Shown: positions 48,126-58,663 of the stretch, one piece after another
Numbering within the stretch: position 1 is the stretch's first letter
Layout: the number at the start of each line of letters is the position of its first letter
NCBI RefSeq assembly: GCF_028769735.1
Contig: NC_088188.1
Span: 1-64,000 of the forward strand
Length of the DNA: 64,000 nucleotides
Reading direction: 5' to 3'
Source of the DNA: Zonotrichia leucophrys gambelii
Taxonomy: Eukaryota; Chordata; Aves; Passeriformes; Passerellidae
The notes under the pieces: model-generated
Databases searched by the model: none
Told to the model about the DNA's origin: nothing
The model's input: the letters and a program-made list of their open reading frames with translations, nothing else
Program-made: the position numbers and the translations under genes

Positions 48126-50701
48126 ATTTTTGGGGGGGAAAAATTTTTTTTTAAAAAGAAAAAAAATTTTTTAAAAAAAAGGGGGGTTTAAAAAAAAAAA
48201 AGGGGGGGCCCAAAAAAACCCAAAAGGAACCCCCAAAGGGGGGGGGAAAAAGGTTTTTGGGGGGGGAAAAAATTTTTTAAAGGGGGGGGGGCCCGGCGGG
48301 CCCCCAAAAAAACCCCCAAGGGGGGAAAAATTTGGGGGGGGAAAAACCCGGGGGTTTTAAACCCCCCCCCAAAAAAAAAGGGGGGGGGGAAAAAAAACCC
48401 CAAAAAGGAAAAATTTTAAAAAGGGGGGGAAAAAAAATGTTTTCCCCCCCCCAAACCCCCTTTTTTTTTCCCTTTTGGGGGGTTGAAAAAAAATTAAAAA
48501 AAAAGGGGGGAAAAAAAAAAACTTTTTCCAAAAAATTTTAAAGGGGGAAAAAAAAAAAAAACCCTTTTAAAAATTTTTTGGGGGAAAAAAAAATTTTTTC
48601 CCCGGGGATTCTAAAAAATTTTTTTTTTTCCCCCCAAAAGGGGTAAAAAATTTTTTTTTTAAAAAAAGGAAAAAAAAAAATTTAAATTTTTGGGGGAAAA
48701 AATTAAAAAAAAAAATTTTAAAAAAAAAAAAAAAAAAACCCCCCCGGGGGAAAAAAAATTTTAAAAAATTTTGGGCCCCAAAAAAAAAAAATTTTTTTTT
48801 TTCTTTTAAAAAAAAAAATTTAAAAAAAAGGGTTTTTTAAATTTTTTTGGGGGGGGCTTTTTTTTTTTTGGGAAAATTTTTTTTTTTTTTTTTTTCCTTT
48901 TTTGAAAATTTTTTTAAAAAAAAAAAAGGGAAAAAAAAAAACCAAAAAAAAAAGGGAAAAAAGGTTAAAAAAAAAAAAAGGGTTTTTTTTTTTAAAAAAA
49001 ATTTAAAAAAGGGGGGGAAAAAAAAAAATTTTTAAAAAAATTTTTTAAAAAAAAAAAAGGGGGGGTTTTTTAGGGGGGGGGGGGGGGGGTTTTTTTTGGG
49101 GGGTTTTTTGGGGTTTTTTTTTTAAAAAGGGGGGGGGGTTTTTTTTTTAAAAAAATTTTTTTAAAAAACCCCCCCAAGGGGGGGGGGGTTTAAAAAAGGA
49201 AAACCCCAAAATTTGGGGGGGGGAAATCCCCAAAAAAAAAAACCCCCCCCCCAAAAAAAGGGAAAAAAACCCAAAAAAGGAGCCAAAAAAAGGGGGTTTG
49301 GGGGCCCCCCTTGACCGGGGGGGAAAAGGGGGAAACCCCCCCGGGGCCCGGGGAAAAAATTTTTCCCCCCCCCCCGGGCCCACAAAAAAATTCCCCGGGG
49401 GGGGGGGCCCCCCCCCTTCCCCCGGTTCCCCCGGGGGCCCCGGGGGGGGGAACCCCCCCCCCCCGGGGGGGAAAAAAAAGGGGGGGAAAACCTTTTTTTT
49501 TTTAAAAAAAAAAAGGGGGTTTTCCCTTTTTTTTCCCCCCCCCGGGGCCCCTTTTCCCCCCCCCCCTTTTTTTCCCCCCCCCCCTTTTTTTTTTTTCCCC
49601 CCTCCCCCCCTTTTTTTCCCCCCGGGTTTTTTTTTTTCCCCCCTTTTTTTTAAAAACCCTTTTTGGGGGGGGGTTTTTTTTTTTTTTTCCAAAAAAAGGG
49701 GGGGGTTTTTTTTTTTTGGGGGGGCCCTTTTGGGGGGCCTTTTTTTTTTTTTTTTTTCCCCCTAAAAATTTTTTCCCCCCCCCTTTTTTTTCCCCCCTTT
49801 TTTTGGGGGAAATTAAAAATTCCCCCCCTTTTTTAAAAAAAAAAAAAAATTTAAAAAAAAAAAGGGGCCCCCCTGTTCTTTTCCGGGGGGGGAAAAAAAA
49901 AACCCCCCCCGGGGGGCCCCCCCCCCCAAAGCCCCACCCCCCCCCCTTTTTTTTTTTAAAATTTTTAAATTTTTCCCCCTTTTCCCCCCCAAAAAAAAAA
50001 AAAAAAGGGGAAAAAAAAAAACCCCCACCCCGGGGAAAAAAAATTTCCCCCCCCCCCCAAAAAACCCCCCCCCCCTTTTTTTTTTCCCCCCCGGGGGGGG
50101 GCCCAATTCCCCCCAAAATTTTTTTTTTAAATTTTTTTTTTTTCCTTTTTTTTCCCCTTTTTCCCCTTTTTCCCACTTCGGGGCCCCGGGGGGAAAAAAA
50201 GGGGGGGGGGGGCCCCCCCCCCCGCCAAAAAGGGGGGGGGGTTTTTCCCCCCCAAAAAAAAAAAAAAATTTTTTTTTTTTAAAAAAAAATTTAAAAAAAA
50301 TTTTAAAAAAAAAAAAAATTTTTTAAAAAAAAATTTTTTAAAAAAAAAAAATTTGGACAATTTTAAAAAAAAAAGGGGGGTTTTTTTTTTCCCCCCAACC
50401 CAAAAAAAGGGCCCCCAAAAAAAAATTTAAAAAATGGGGGGGGAAATTCCTTTTTTTTTAAAAATTTTTTTTTTTCCCCTTTTTGGGGGTTTTTTCCCTT
50501 TTTTTTAAAAAACCCCCCCGGGGGGCCATTTCTTTTTTGAAAGGGGAAAAAAATTTTTTTTTTAAAAAGGGGTTTTTTTCTCCCCGGAAAGGGCCCTTTT
50601 TTTTAAAAAAAATTTAAAAATAGTTTTTTTTTTTTTTTTTTTTTAAAAAAAAATTTTTAAAAAAAAAAAAATTTTTTGGGGTTTTTTTTAAAAAACAAAA
50701 A

Positions 50702-50732
<31 letters not shown>

Positions 50733-50850
50733 ATTTTTTTGGGGGGTTTCAGGGGGGGGGGGGGGGGAAAAAAAGGGGGGGGGGGGGGTTTTGGGGGTTT
50801 TGGGGGGTTTGGGGGGGGGGGGCCCGGGGAAGGGGGGGCCGGGTTTTTTT
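45849..50850. other. Homopolymer-inflated sequence, probable consensus failure
   Basis: Nearly every base occurs in runs of about 3-10, and isolated single bases are almost absent. No natural sequence class does this over 5 kb. All frames here (K/G/F/P-only proteins) are meaningless. Normal sequence resumes around 50855. The flank is rich in G and T runs, so a real low-complexity region may have seeded the failure. Confidence 0.85.
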
Positions 50851-50854
50851 GGGA

Positions 50855-51050
50855 GAATTATTTGGTTTAGAGATGCTTATGTGATTTTTGGGGGGTTTTG
50901 TTGATTTGGGGGGTTTTGGATTTGAGGTGTTTTGTTGGGGTTGTGGGGGTTTTTGGGGGTGATTTATTGAAATTTTTGGGAGTTTTTTAAAATTTTGATG
51001 AGTTCCACTGGGATTTTTGGTGTATCTCTGGGGTTTTTGAGGGTTTTCTT
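50855..51050 (+). repeat. G/T-rich low-complexity stretch
   Basis: Irregular runs of G and T (ggggttttg-type words) without coding potential, upstream of the zinc-finger gene. Confidence 0.6.
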
Positions 51051-51054
51051 GTAT

Positions 51055-51255
51055 TAGTCCAGTCCCTCCCAGTATGATCCAAAGATGGCCCCACTGTGCT
51101 CCCAGTCCCTGCCAGTAAGAACCAGTTGTGCTCCACATGGTTCCAGTTGCTCTCTTTCACCCTCATTTGTTCCAGTCCTTCCCAGTATGTCCCAGTATAG
51201 CCCAGTTCCTTCTAGCATGTTCCCAGTCACTCCCAGTTGCTCCCAGCTGGGTTTT
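51055..51255 (+). repeat. CCCAGT-type minisatellite
   Basis: Degenerate units built on tcccagtatg and tcccagttgc, the same type as the larger array at 54085-55125. Confidence 0.75.
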
Positions 51256-51259
51256 TTGG

Positions 51260-53088
51260 GGGATGTTTGGAGAATGAAGAAGTCCAAGGCTAAGCGGAAA
51301 AGGCCCATCGGGGGGACATCAGGGGGTGCCGGTGGCGGCTGCCGGCAGAGGCAGTCTGGAGGAGCAGAGCCCTGTGTGCCCCAGGAGCCCAAAGTGGGGA
51401 GCCCAGAGAGGGGGGAGCGCTGCCATTGGCGGGAGCCTCAAGAGCCTGGAGAGGGGCTGGGGGGACACCTTGGAGCCACTGCAGCCCAGAGCAGAGAATG
51501 AGGGGAGAAGGGAGCCCGGGAGCCCAAAGAGCCCTGGCATCCCAAAATGGGGAGAGCGAAGAGGGGGGAGCTTTTGGCATTGCTGGGACTGCCAGCAGCC
51601 TTGGCAGGGTGGGCACCGAGGAGAAGGGGGGCCCCCAATCCAAGCATGACCTCAACAGCTGGGACAGGGGGGAACCCCCAAACACCAGAGGGGAGGGACC
51701 AGGGACGGGGAACTCTTGGGAGGCTTTTCCAGGGCTGAATCTTGGTGTTTGGGAGGTTTTCGTGAAGCACAGATGGCCGGTGACTGGTAGAGATGGACTT
51801 GGGCAGAGGGACCTTCAAACTCAACATGATCATCCCTTGTTTTCCCCAAACCAGGATTTCCCATTGCCAATCCCTGGGAGTCTGTGAGGAAGATGCCCCG
51901 GGACACTGAGGCAGGTGAGGAGGAAGTCTGTGCCCCTTTCCCCTCTGTGCTGCTCCATAGCCCAGCCCAGTATGGCCCTGGCTGCAGCACAGCCCTGGGG
52001 GGATCTCCTTGCCCTTGCCTGTGGCACAGAGGCAAATCCCATCCTGTCCTTGTCCTTCCTACCCCAGAGCAGGAGCTGAGCATGGAGAGCAGGGAGGACA
52101 AATGCCCGCGGCAGAACCTGGTGGAAGAGGCCGTTTTGAGCGGCTCCATGGGGCAGGAAGCCAACGGGGAGGAAAAGCCCCAGAGATGCCGCACGAGGAG
52201 GGGCTGCAAACGCAGATGGCGGGGATCTGAGGAGGAAAGAGCCAGCCTGGGCTGGGAAGGCAGCCAGAGATCAAGCCAGAGGTCGGAGCTGGTGCTCCAT
52301 GAGCAGCTCCATGATGGGGAGAAGCCCCACACATGTGTGGAGTGTGAGAAGAGCTTCAGGTGGAACTACAAGCTCATCGAGCACCAGAGGACCCACACTG
52401 GGGAACGGCCGTACGAGTGTGGGGAGTGTGGGATGAGCTTCAGCCAGAGCTCCCACCTGACCAGCCACCAGAGGACCCAGACTGAGGAGAGGCCCTACGA
52501 GTGTAGGGAGTGTGGACAGAGCTTCAGGCAGGGCTCCAGCCTGATCAGCCACCAGAGAACCCACACTGGGGAACGGCCCCATGAGTGTGGGGAGTGTGGG
52601 AAGAGCTTCAAGTGGAGCTCTGACCTGATCAAGCACCGGAGGATCCACACTGGAGAACGGCCCTACAAATGTGGGGAGTGTGGGAAGAGCTTCAGGGGGA
52701 GCTCTGACCTGATCAAGCACCAGAGGATCCACACTGGGGAACGACCCTACGAGTGTGGGGAATGTGGGAAGAGCTTTAAGGACCATGACACCCTGATCAG
52801 GCACCAAAAGATCCACACTAGGGAGAGGCCTTACGAGTGTTCCGAGTGTGGGAATAGATTTCAGTTCAACTCCCATCTCCTCCTGCACAATCTGAGTCAC
52901 ACAGAGGAGAGGGCCTTCTTCTGCCCTGAGTGTGGGAAGGGATTTAAGTACAACTGCCAACTCATCACCCACCAGCACATCCACACAGGGGAGAGACCCT
53001 ACAAGTGTGGAGAATGTGGGAAGAGCTTCTCACAGAGCTCTCATTTGACCCGACACCAATACAGCCACCGATAAGGGAAGCCCTGCAA
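51260..53088 (+). CDS. C2H2 zinc-finger gene, nine fingers
   Basis: An exon-like 5' block at 51260-51510 is shared with the dead copy. A short coding exon ends at 51914 (ATG at 51893, MPRDTEA; donor gcag|gtgagg). The intron is 51915-52067, with acceptor ccccag. The finger exon is 52068-53073. The spliced frame joins MPRDTEA to [11 protein letters not shown]. An N-terminal region without a clear KRAB or SCAN box is followed by nine C2H2 units with HTGERPY linkers. Finger 2 ends Q instead of His (SHQRTQ), so it is weakened. Residues at helix positions -1,2,3,6 are WYKE, QSHS, QSSS, WSDK, GSDK, DDTR, FSHL, YCQT, QSHR. It is probably a nuclear DNA-binding protein. Target unknown. Confidence 0.8.
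51893..51914 (+). other. First coding segment and splice donor of the zinc-finger gene
   Basis: The ATG at 51893 is within an exon bounded by ccaaaccag|gatttc on the left and gcag|gtgagg on the right. The 153-bp intron that follows has no stop and keeps the frame, so an unspliced message would also be read through to the fingers. Confidence 0.65.
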
Positions 53089-53187
53089 GTGCCCCGAGTG
53101 CAGGAAGAGCTTCGTGCTCTGCTCCAGCTCCATCCCCCACTGGAGGAGGCACTTGAGGCACAGCCCTGGTGACCCACTTTCCCTGTG
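53077..53187 (+). pseudogene. Fossil tenth zinc finger after the stop codon
   Basis: After TAA the same frame continues with [19 protein letters not shown] and RRHLRH, a C2H2-like unit, to a TGA at 53185-53187. The dead copy has the TAA at the same place (after GRHR-type residues near 17827), so the shortening preceded the duplication. Confidence 0.65.
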
Positions 53188-53670
53188 ATCCATGTTGGGA
53201 ACACACCTGGCTTCTTATTCTTTTGGTTTGGCCTTAGACCAAACCATCCATCTCTTTGCAGTCCAATAGTGAAGAGGGATCAATCTTTCACTTCAAAACC
53301 ACTCAAATCATACTGAAAACAGCTCAATCTTAACACGAAAGGGCTCAATCCTACTTCAAATTGCTTGTTCCCACTTCAAAATCTCAATCCTATGCCAAAC
53401 TCACTGAATTCCACAGGTACCAGGGTGAGATGGGGTTGGAAGGAGATGGGAGAAATGGGATCCCAATTTGGGAGCAATAGGATGGGATGGGAGGGTAGGA
53501 GTGATTGGATGGGGATTGTGTGGGGCTGGGTGTGTGGGATGTATTTGATAGCAAACAAAACTCTCAGACTTACTGCTTTCTCTCCCGTTCATGTTCAGTC
53601 CGTTGCAGTTCTGTTTGCAGAGTGCCGCCTCCCAGAGCGCCCCCTCACAGTTGCCGCCCTTGGCCTGAGC
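53188..53670 (+). other. Zinc-finger 3' flank
   Basis: A/T-richer sequence with repeated ctcaatcct/ctcaatcttt words at 53260-53400, probably 3' untranslated. No supported gene beyond it. The frame at 53365-54030 runs into the tandem repeat and is not credible. Confidence 0.4.
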
Positions 53671-53675
53671 CTGCC

Positions 53676-53805
53676 CCTTTCCCCTCATGGTTCCACCCTT
53701 TCCCTGTCCCCTTTCCCCTCACGGTTCTGCCCTTTCCCTGCCCCTTTTCCCCTCATGGTTCCCACCCTTTCCCTGTCCCCTTTGCCCTCATGGTTTGACC
53801 TTCAG
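53676..53805 (+). repeat. Tandem repeat, CCCTTTCCCCTCATGGTT units
   Basis: About four imperfect copies of a roughly 27-35 bp unit (ccctttcccctcatggttcc). Confidence 0.8.
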
Positions 53806-54084
53806 GAACAGGGGAGGAGGAGGAGGAAGAGGCTGACCGGCAGCAGAAGCAGCTGGAAAAGGGGAGAGGGAACCCTGGAGTCGCTGCAGCCCCGGGAGCA
53901 TCACCCTCCATCCCACAGGTGCCTGGGGAAGGGGGAGCTCGGCCCAAACCTGCTGGGGGGTGCCTGGGTTTGGGATTTTTTTCGGGGGAAGTTTGGAGCT
54001 GGCAGGGCTCCAAAGCCGAGCTACAGATGACCCTCGGGGGGACATCCGGGGTCCCCAGGAGGTGTTTTTGGAGGGTCCCAGGGC

Positions 54085-55125
54085 CAGCAGTGGCTGCTCC
54101 CAGTATGAGCCCAGTCCCTCCCAGTCAATTCCCGATGATGATGCAATTTGTTCCCAGCACAGTCCCAGTTCTTCCCAATTTCATCCAGTGTGTTCCCAGT
54201 TCTCCCAGTTGTCCCTAGCATAGTCCTAGGCACTCCCAGTATGATCCCAGTCTCTCCCACCAGGTCCCTAGTCCTTCCCACTTGCCCCCAGCATGTTCCC
54301 AGTTCCCCCAGCACATTCCCAGTGGCTCCTAGTCCGGTCCCAGTCACCACCCATATGGGCTCAGACACTCCCAGTATATCCCAGTTGCCCTGAACATTCT
54401 CATAGTCATTGCCAGGCACTCCCAATTACCTTAGGGTGGTTCACTTGCCCCCTGTTTTATCCCAGTTGCTCCCAGTTCCTCTAATTATGTTCCCTGTTGG
54501 CTCCCAGCATGGGCCTGGTAGCTCCCAGTAACCCCCAGTCAGGGTCCAAACACACCCACTCTGATCCCAGTATGATTGCAGCCACTCCCAGTATGATCCC
54601 AGTCACTTGCAGTCTAATCCCAGTTGCTGTCAGACACTCCCAGTACGATTTCAGTGCCCCCAGTGTTATCCCAGTTGCTTGCTGTCAATGCCAGCATGAC
54701 CCCAGTAGCCTCCAGTGTGCTCCCAGTGTTTCCCTCTCTCTCCAAGTTTATCCCAGTTGCTTCCAGCTTGTTCCCAGTCACTCCCACTTCTTCCCAGTTG
54801 CTTTCAGCATCATTCCAGTTGCTCCCAGTCAATTCCTCCATCATTCCAGTCCCTTTCAGAGTGATCCCAGTTGGTCCCAGCATGGGCCCAGCTGTTCCCA
54901 GTGTGCTTCCATCACTCCCCTATGGTTACAGACACTGCCAGTATGGTCCCAATTGAACTCAGTTGTCCCTGGTATAGTCCCAGTCACTCCCCATATGATC
55001 CCAGTCCCTCCCAGCATGGTCTCACTCACTCCCAGTTACCCCCAGTGTGGTCCCAGTTCTCCTCAGCATGGTCCTGGTTGTTCCTTTGTGGTTCTGGTCA
55101 TCTCAATATGGTTACATATTGAGAG
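54085..55125 (+). repeat. Large CCCAGT minisatellite
   Basis: About 1 kb of degenerate repeats with words such as tcccagtatgatcccagt and tcccagttgctcccag. Units of about 17-25 bp are phased irregularly. Long frames on both strands (for example 54497-55153) arise only because the repeat lacks stops. 55126-55356 has no recognised feature. Confidence 0.85.
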
Positions 55126-55356
55126 TTTTTGCAGATTGAGGAGTTTTTGTTAGACAATGGCCATAATTCAGCTGAAGCACAATCCAGCCTGCTTGTACTA
55201 ATGGACAATGGTCACATGCACAAACAATGAATAATGGGCATATTCAGAAATTGGGCTGGTATATCCTTGAAAGAGATACAAGAAGAAGAGTCATCAGGAC
55301 TCAGCAAGTTTGTCAGCAAGCTTGGGAAAGTAAGAAAAAAGTAAGTAATGGGTGGG

Positions 55357-56011
55357 TGTCCTGGGTTGACTAAATGATGCTTTTATCCCCAGTTGTCTCA
55401 TTCTGTTTATGCTGAATAATAAGTTTTACACCTTTAAGACTTGTTCCAGAGAGTGAAGGGGGTGAGAAGAAGCGGCAGGCTTTTTCAGACACTGCACTCA
55501 CTCCTCCACATTCCTGCTCTGGACTGTGTTGTCTGTGGATGGACAGACAGCAAGACAGAGCTCTCTTTTGCTTTTAGTTCATTTAGCTAGCTGAGGCAAA
55601 GGAGACAAAGAAGTTCCCTGGACTGTGGGTTTTTTTCCCTTTTCTTTGGAGCTGTTCAAACCTGCTCTGGACTGAACACCAGAAGAGCACCAGCAGCTAC
55701 ACCTGTGGCCACTGGGCCAGGCCTGGCCTGCGACATTTCCAGCACCAGAGGGACTGATCAGAGACTGAGTGAGCTGAGCTGCAACCCAGGGAGGGGACTT
55801 TCTCAGTTTGTCATCTCTTTTGGAGCGGCAAGGGGTTTTATTTTTTAATATTGTTTAGGTTTTATTGTTTAATAAACAGGTTTTTTCCACCTTTCTCCAA
55901 GGAGGTATTTTCTCCAGGACCGGCTGGGGGAAGGGGCTGATTTAATCTGCTTTCCTACTGGAGCCCCTTTGGGATTCTCTTCCAAATTTGCTCTGAACCA
56001 AGACAAATACA
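55357..56011 (+). repeat. ERVL 5' LTR
   Basis: Begins tgtcctgggttgac, has AATAAA near 55871, and ends about aaataca just before the primer site. It does not resemble the LTR at 61397. Confidence 0.75.
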
Positions 56012-56016
56012 TCTAT

Positions 56017-56034
56017 TGGTGCCCAATGCGTGGC
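56017..56034 (+). other. ERVL primer-binding site, tRNA-Lys-like
   Basis: tggtgcccaatgcgtggc matches 14 of 18 positions of the tRNA-Lys(1,2) primer site. The ATG of the pre-gag frame (56026-56028) lies inside it. Confidence 0.6.
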
Positions 56035-56601
56035 TCAAGAAGGTGGAAAAAAGCTCTATTGATTGTATGTTGGTTGTGCTCACTCTCTAGTGAGTTAAAG
56101 CAGTCAGTAGCCATGTTGCTCGAATTCCTAATGTCTCTTGGGGTGGAGGCCTTCATGTGGTTCTGGTCTCTAGAGCTTTTTGAGGTTTCAATACCTTTCT
56201 GGTCACTAGGATTATTGTCCATAACCCATAATTTTTATGGTAGTGCGGCACGGATTGGAATAGCTGTTGTGCTGGCCTTGGTGATAATGATTTATAGGGG
56301 ATTTACAAAGATACTGGAGTCTGTTTATGATATTTATGGTTTATGGTTTCTTCGTCCTACCCTGCATCCCAGTTCCAGTAGTATGTTTTGGGAATTTATT
56401 AGTAATTGCACCCAGTTTGATAGAGGAGGAGCAGGGAATGAGGCTTTCCAGCCTTTCCTTTTCTTCTTCTCCTTTGAATCTGTTATGTCACTTTTTGAGA
56501 ATGTTCAGTTTCCCCTGAATGTTAAAGAGACCATCTTTCTGGTATTTAATCTGGTATTTAATCAAACTTCCTCCATATGGTCTGCAGCTTCTCTAGAATG
56601 A
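56026..56601 (+). CDS. Hydrophobic pre-gag frame of the ERVL element
   Basis: 191 codons without a stop, starting MRGSRRWKKALLIVCWLC inside the primer-binding site and ending TAG-free until TGA at 56599. A basic start and a hydrophobic stretch resemble a signal anchor. A second long hydrophobic segment (about residues 30-60, with SIPFWSLGLLSI) and a third (GIAVVLALVIMIYRGF) look like membrane spans. Two N-X-S/T sites lie in the second half. The rest of the element is full of stops, so an open frame of this size is notable. I recognise no family. It could be chance in an untranslated leader, but composition is protein-like. An apparent extension to 55969 uses TTG and was rejected. Confidence 0.5.
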   Translation: MRGSRRWKKALLIVCWLCSLSSELKQSVAMLLEFLMSLGVEAFMWFWSLELFEVSIPFWSLGLLSITHNFYGSAARIGIAVVLALVIMIYRGFTKILESVYDIYGLWFLRPTLHPSSSSMFWEFISNCTQFDRGGAGNEAFQPFLFFFSFESVMSLFENVQFPLNVKETIFLVFNLVFNQTSSIWSAASLE

Positions 56602-57025
56602 GGGCTGAGATATCCAGAGGAGTTGGTGAGACCCTTGACCCAGAAGCAGATGCAGGCGTGAAAAATCCTAAGTGGTGTGGAGAATGGGAAAATACAGGCT
56701 AAACCCTGAAGGAATTTTCTGATCCTGTAGACTGGGATTTTCCACGGGAACAAATTCAGAACCCAGCTGAGGTGGGGAAATAACTAAAAACGAAGTGCCA
56801 TGATCATTCTAAAGAGAAAAGGCTCATTGCAATAAGCTGGGCCCTGGCCTATGCTTATCCCACTCTGTTAGATACTGTCGGGCAGCAGACAGAGGCAGGG
56901 GGGCAGAGAGATAAATCAGCAGCTATCCCAGTCAGGCTACAGCCAACAGCCCAGGCTCAAAGCCAGCAGCTAAACCAGATAGTGAGCCTAAGCCAGCAGC
57001 TAAACCAGACAATAAGCCTCAATCA

Positions 57026-58153
57026 ATGGCTGTTGCTACCAGCACTAGAAGTGGGAAATGCACGGACAAGACCGATCGACCAGTGGATGATGATGATGAT
57101 GATGATGATGGTGATGATGCAGCAGGAGAAGGACCCTCAATGCCTCCTGACATAAAATCAGGAGTCAAACCAGCAGGCGCAAGATCAGAAGCCAATATTG
57201 AGTCCTTTTCTCTGAAGGACCTTTGTGGCCTACAGAAGGATTACACCTGATGACCTGATGAATTCATAATTAGTTGGCTGATCTGTCTCTGGGATGCTGC
57301 AGGCGAGGCTACAATTCTGGATGGCACTGAAGCAAGGCATTTGGGATCCCTGTCACAGGAACCTGTCATCGACCAAGGAATGATGAGGGGGACTACTCCA
57401 CACAGTCTCTGGGCACGGGTCTTGGAAAATGTAGCACAAAGATACCTGTGTGCAGATGATCTCTATATGCAGCAAACCGAGTGGAAGACCATAAAGCAAG
57501 GGATCCAACACCTGAGAGAAATGGCAGTGGCAGAGATTATCTTCTCAGATGATGTAACAACTAGGAACCCAGATTTGGTACCATGCACGTCTGTGATGTG
57601 GCGGAAACTTGTATGACTTGTGCCACATGAATATGCTTCTGCTTTAGCCATAATGAAGTGGGATGAGAGGGATGAGACTGTGCTGGATATGGCAAAGAAG
57701 CTCTGAGCATATGCAGATGCTGTGCATGGCCCAACACATGCCAGAATCGCAGCAGTAGAAACATGTCTGCAGAAATTAGCGGACAAGATAGAGGAGAATC
57801 ATAAGAAGTTCAGAGAGGAGATTAAAGAAGACCTTCTCCAAATCTCAGCAGCACAGATCAGAGGTTCTGGTAGCCAACACAGATGTTACCCAGATGGCAA
57901 GAGAAGGTACATCCCACGAGCTGAGCTGTGGTTCTACCTGCGTGATTGTGGAGAAAACATGTGGAGATGGGATGGAAAATCTACTGCTGCTCTGGCACAA
58001 CGGGTGCATGAACTGAAGGAAGCCACCAGAAGGAAAGCAGCTCCAGTTGCCCATAGCCGAACTGCCAGGTATGATGATGATGATGACATGTCCAATCCCC
58101 TTGAAGGAACATCCAAGACATATGCCCAGGGAAAGAAAGATAAGCAGGCTTAG
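57026..58153 (+). pseudogene. gag: ERVL gag
   Basis: 57026-57250 encodes an acidic segment with a run of eight Asp (GATn repeat) and stops at 57248. 57341-57616 is open with a capsid-like sequence. 57722-58153 holds a coiled-coil segment (KLADKIEENHKKFREEIKED) and then RAELWFYLRDCGENMWRWDG, an ERVL-Gag-like segment, ending at a TAG. Two or more lesions separate these parts. Gag would start further upstream; 56602-57025 contains decayed sequence in the same frames. Confidence 0.7.
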
Positions 58154-58199
58154 AGTGGCCCCACCTCTAGGCAGGTAGAGGCTAGGGAAAACCGTGTTT

Positions 58200-58640
58200 T
58201 CTGGTCTCTGTGGATTCGTTGGCCTGCCACATCGGAACCACAAGAGTACAAAGCTTTGGTAGATACTGCTGTGCAATGCACATTAATCCCATCGAGACAT
58301 GGGGAGACAGAGTCTGTTTCTATTGCTGGTGTGACAGGGGGATCCCAGGATTTCACTTCGGTGGAAGCTGATGTGAGCCTGACTGGGAATGAGTGAAAGA
58401 AACATCCTATTGTGACTGGCCCAGAGGCCCCATGTATTTTGGGCATAGACTACCTTCGAAATGGGTATTTCAAAGACCCAAAAGGACTCAAGTCTCATTT
58501 GGGATAGCAGCTGTAGTGACAGAGGGCATCCAGCAACTGAACACCTTGCCTGGACTGTCTGAGAATCCATCTGCAGTAGGAGTCCTGACAGGAAAAGAGC
58601 AATAGGTGCCAATTTCCACTTCCATAGTGCATCGATGACA
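58200..58640 (+). pseudogene. pol: ERVL protease
   Basis: The frame YKALVDTAVQCTLIPSRHGE shows an aspartic-protease site changed from D-T-G to D-T-A. LGIDYLRNGYFKDPKG follows after a TGA near 58395. Inactive. Confidence 0.7.
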
Positions 58641-58663
58641 GTACAAGAACCACTCGAGATGCT

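Noticed and set aside
46269..50360. Many frames rich only in K, G, F and P
   Set aside because: They arise from homopolymer-inflated sequence and have no protein-like composition.
54497..55153. 218-codon plus-strand frame
   Set aside because: It lies within the CCCAGT minisatellite. Frames are open on both strands there because the repeat lacks stops.
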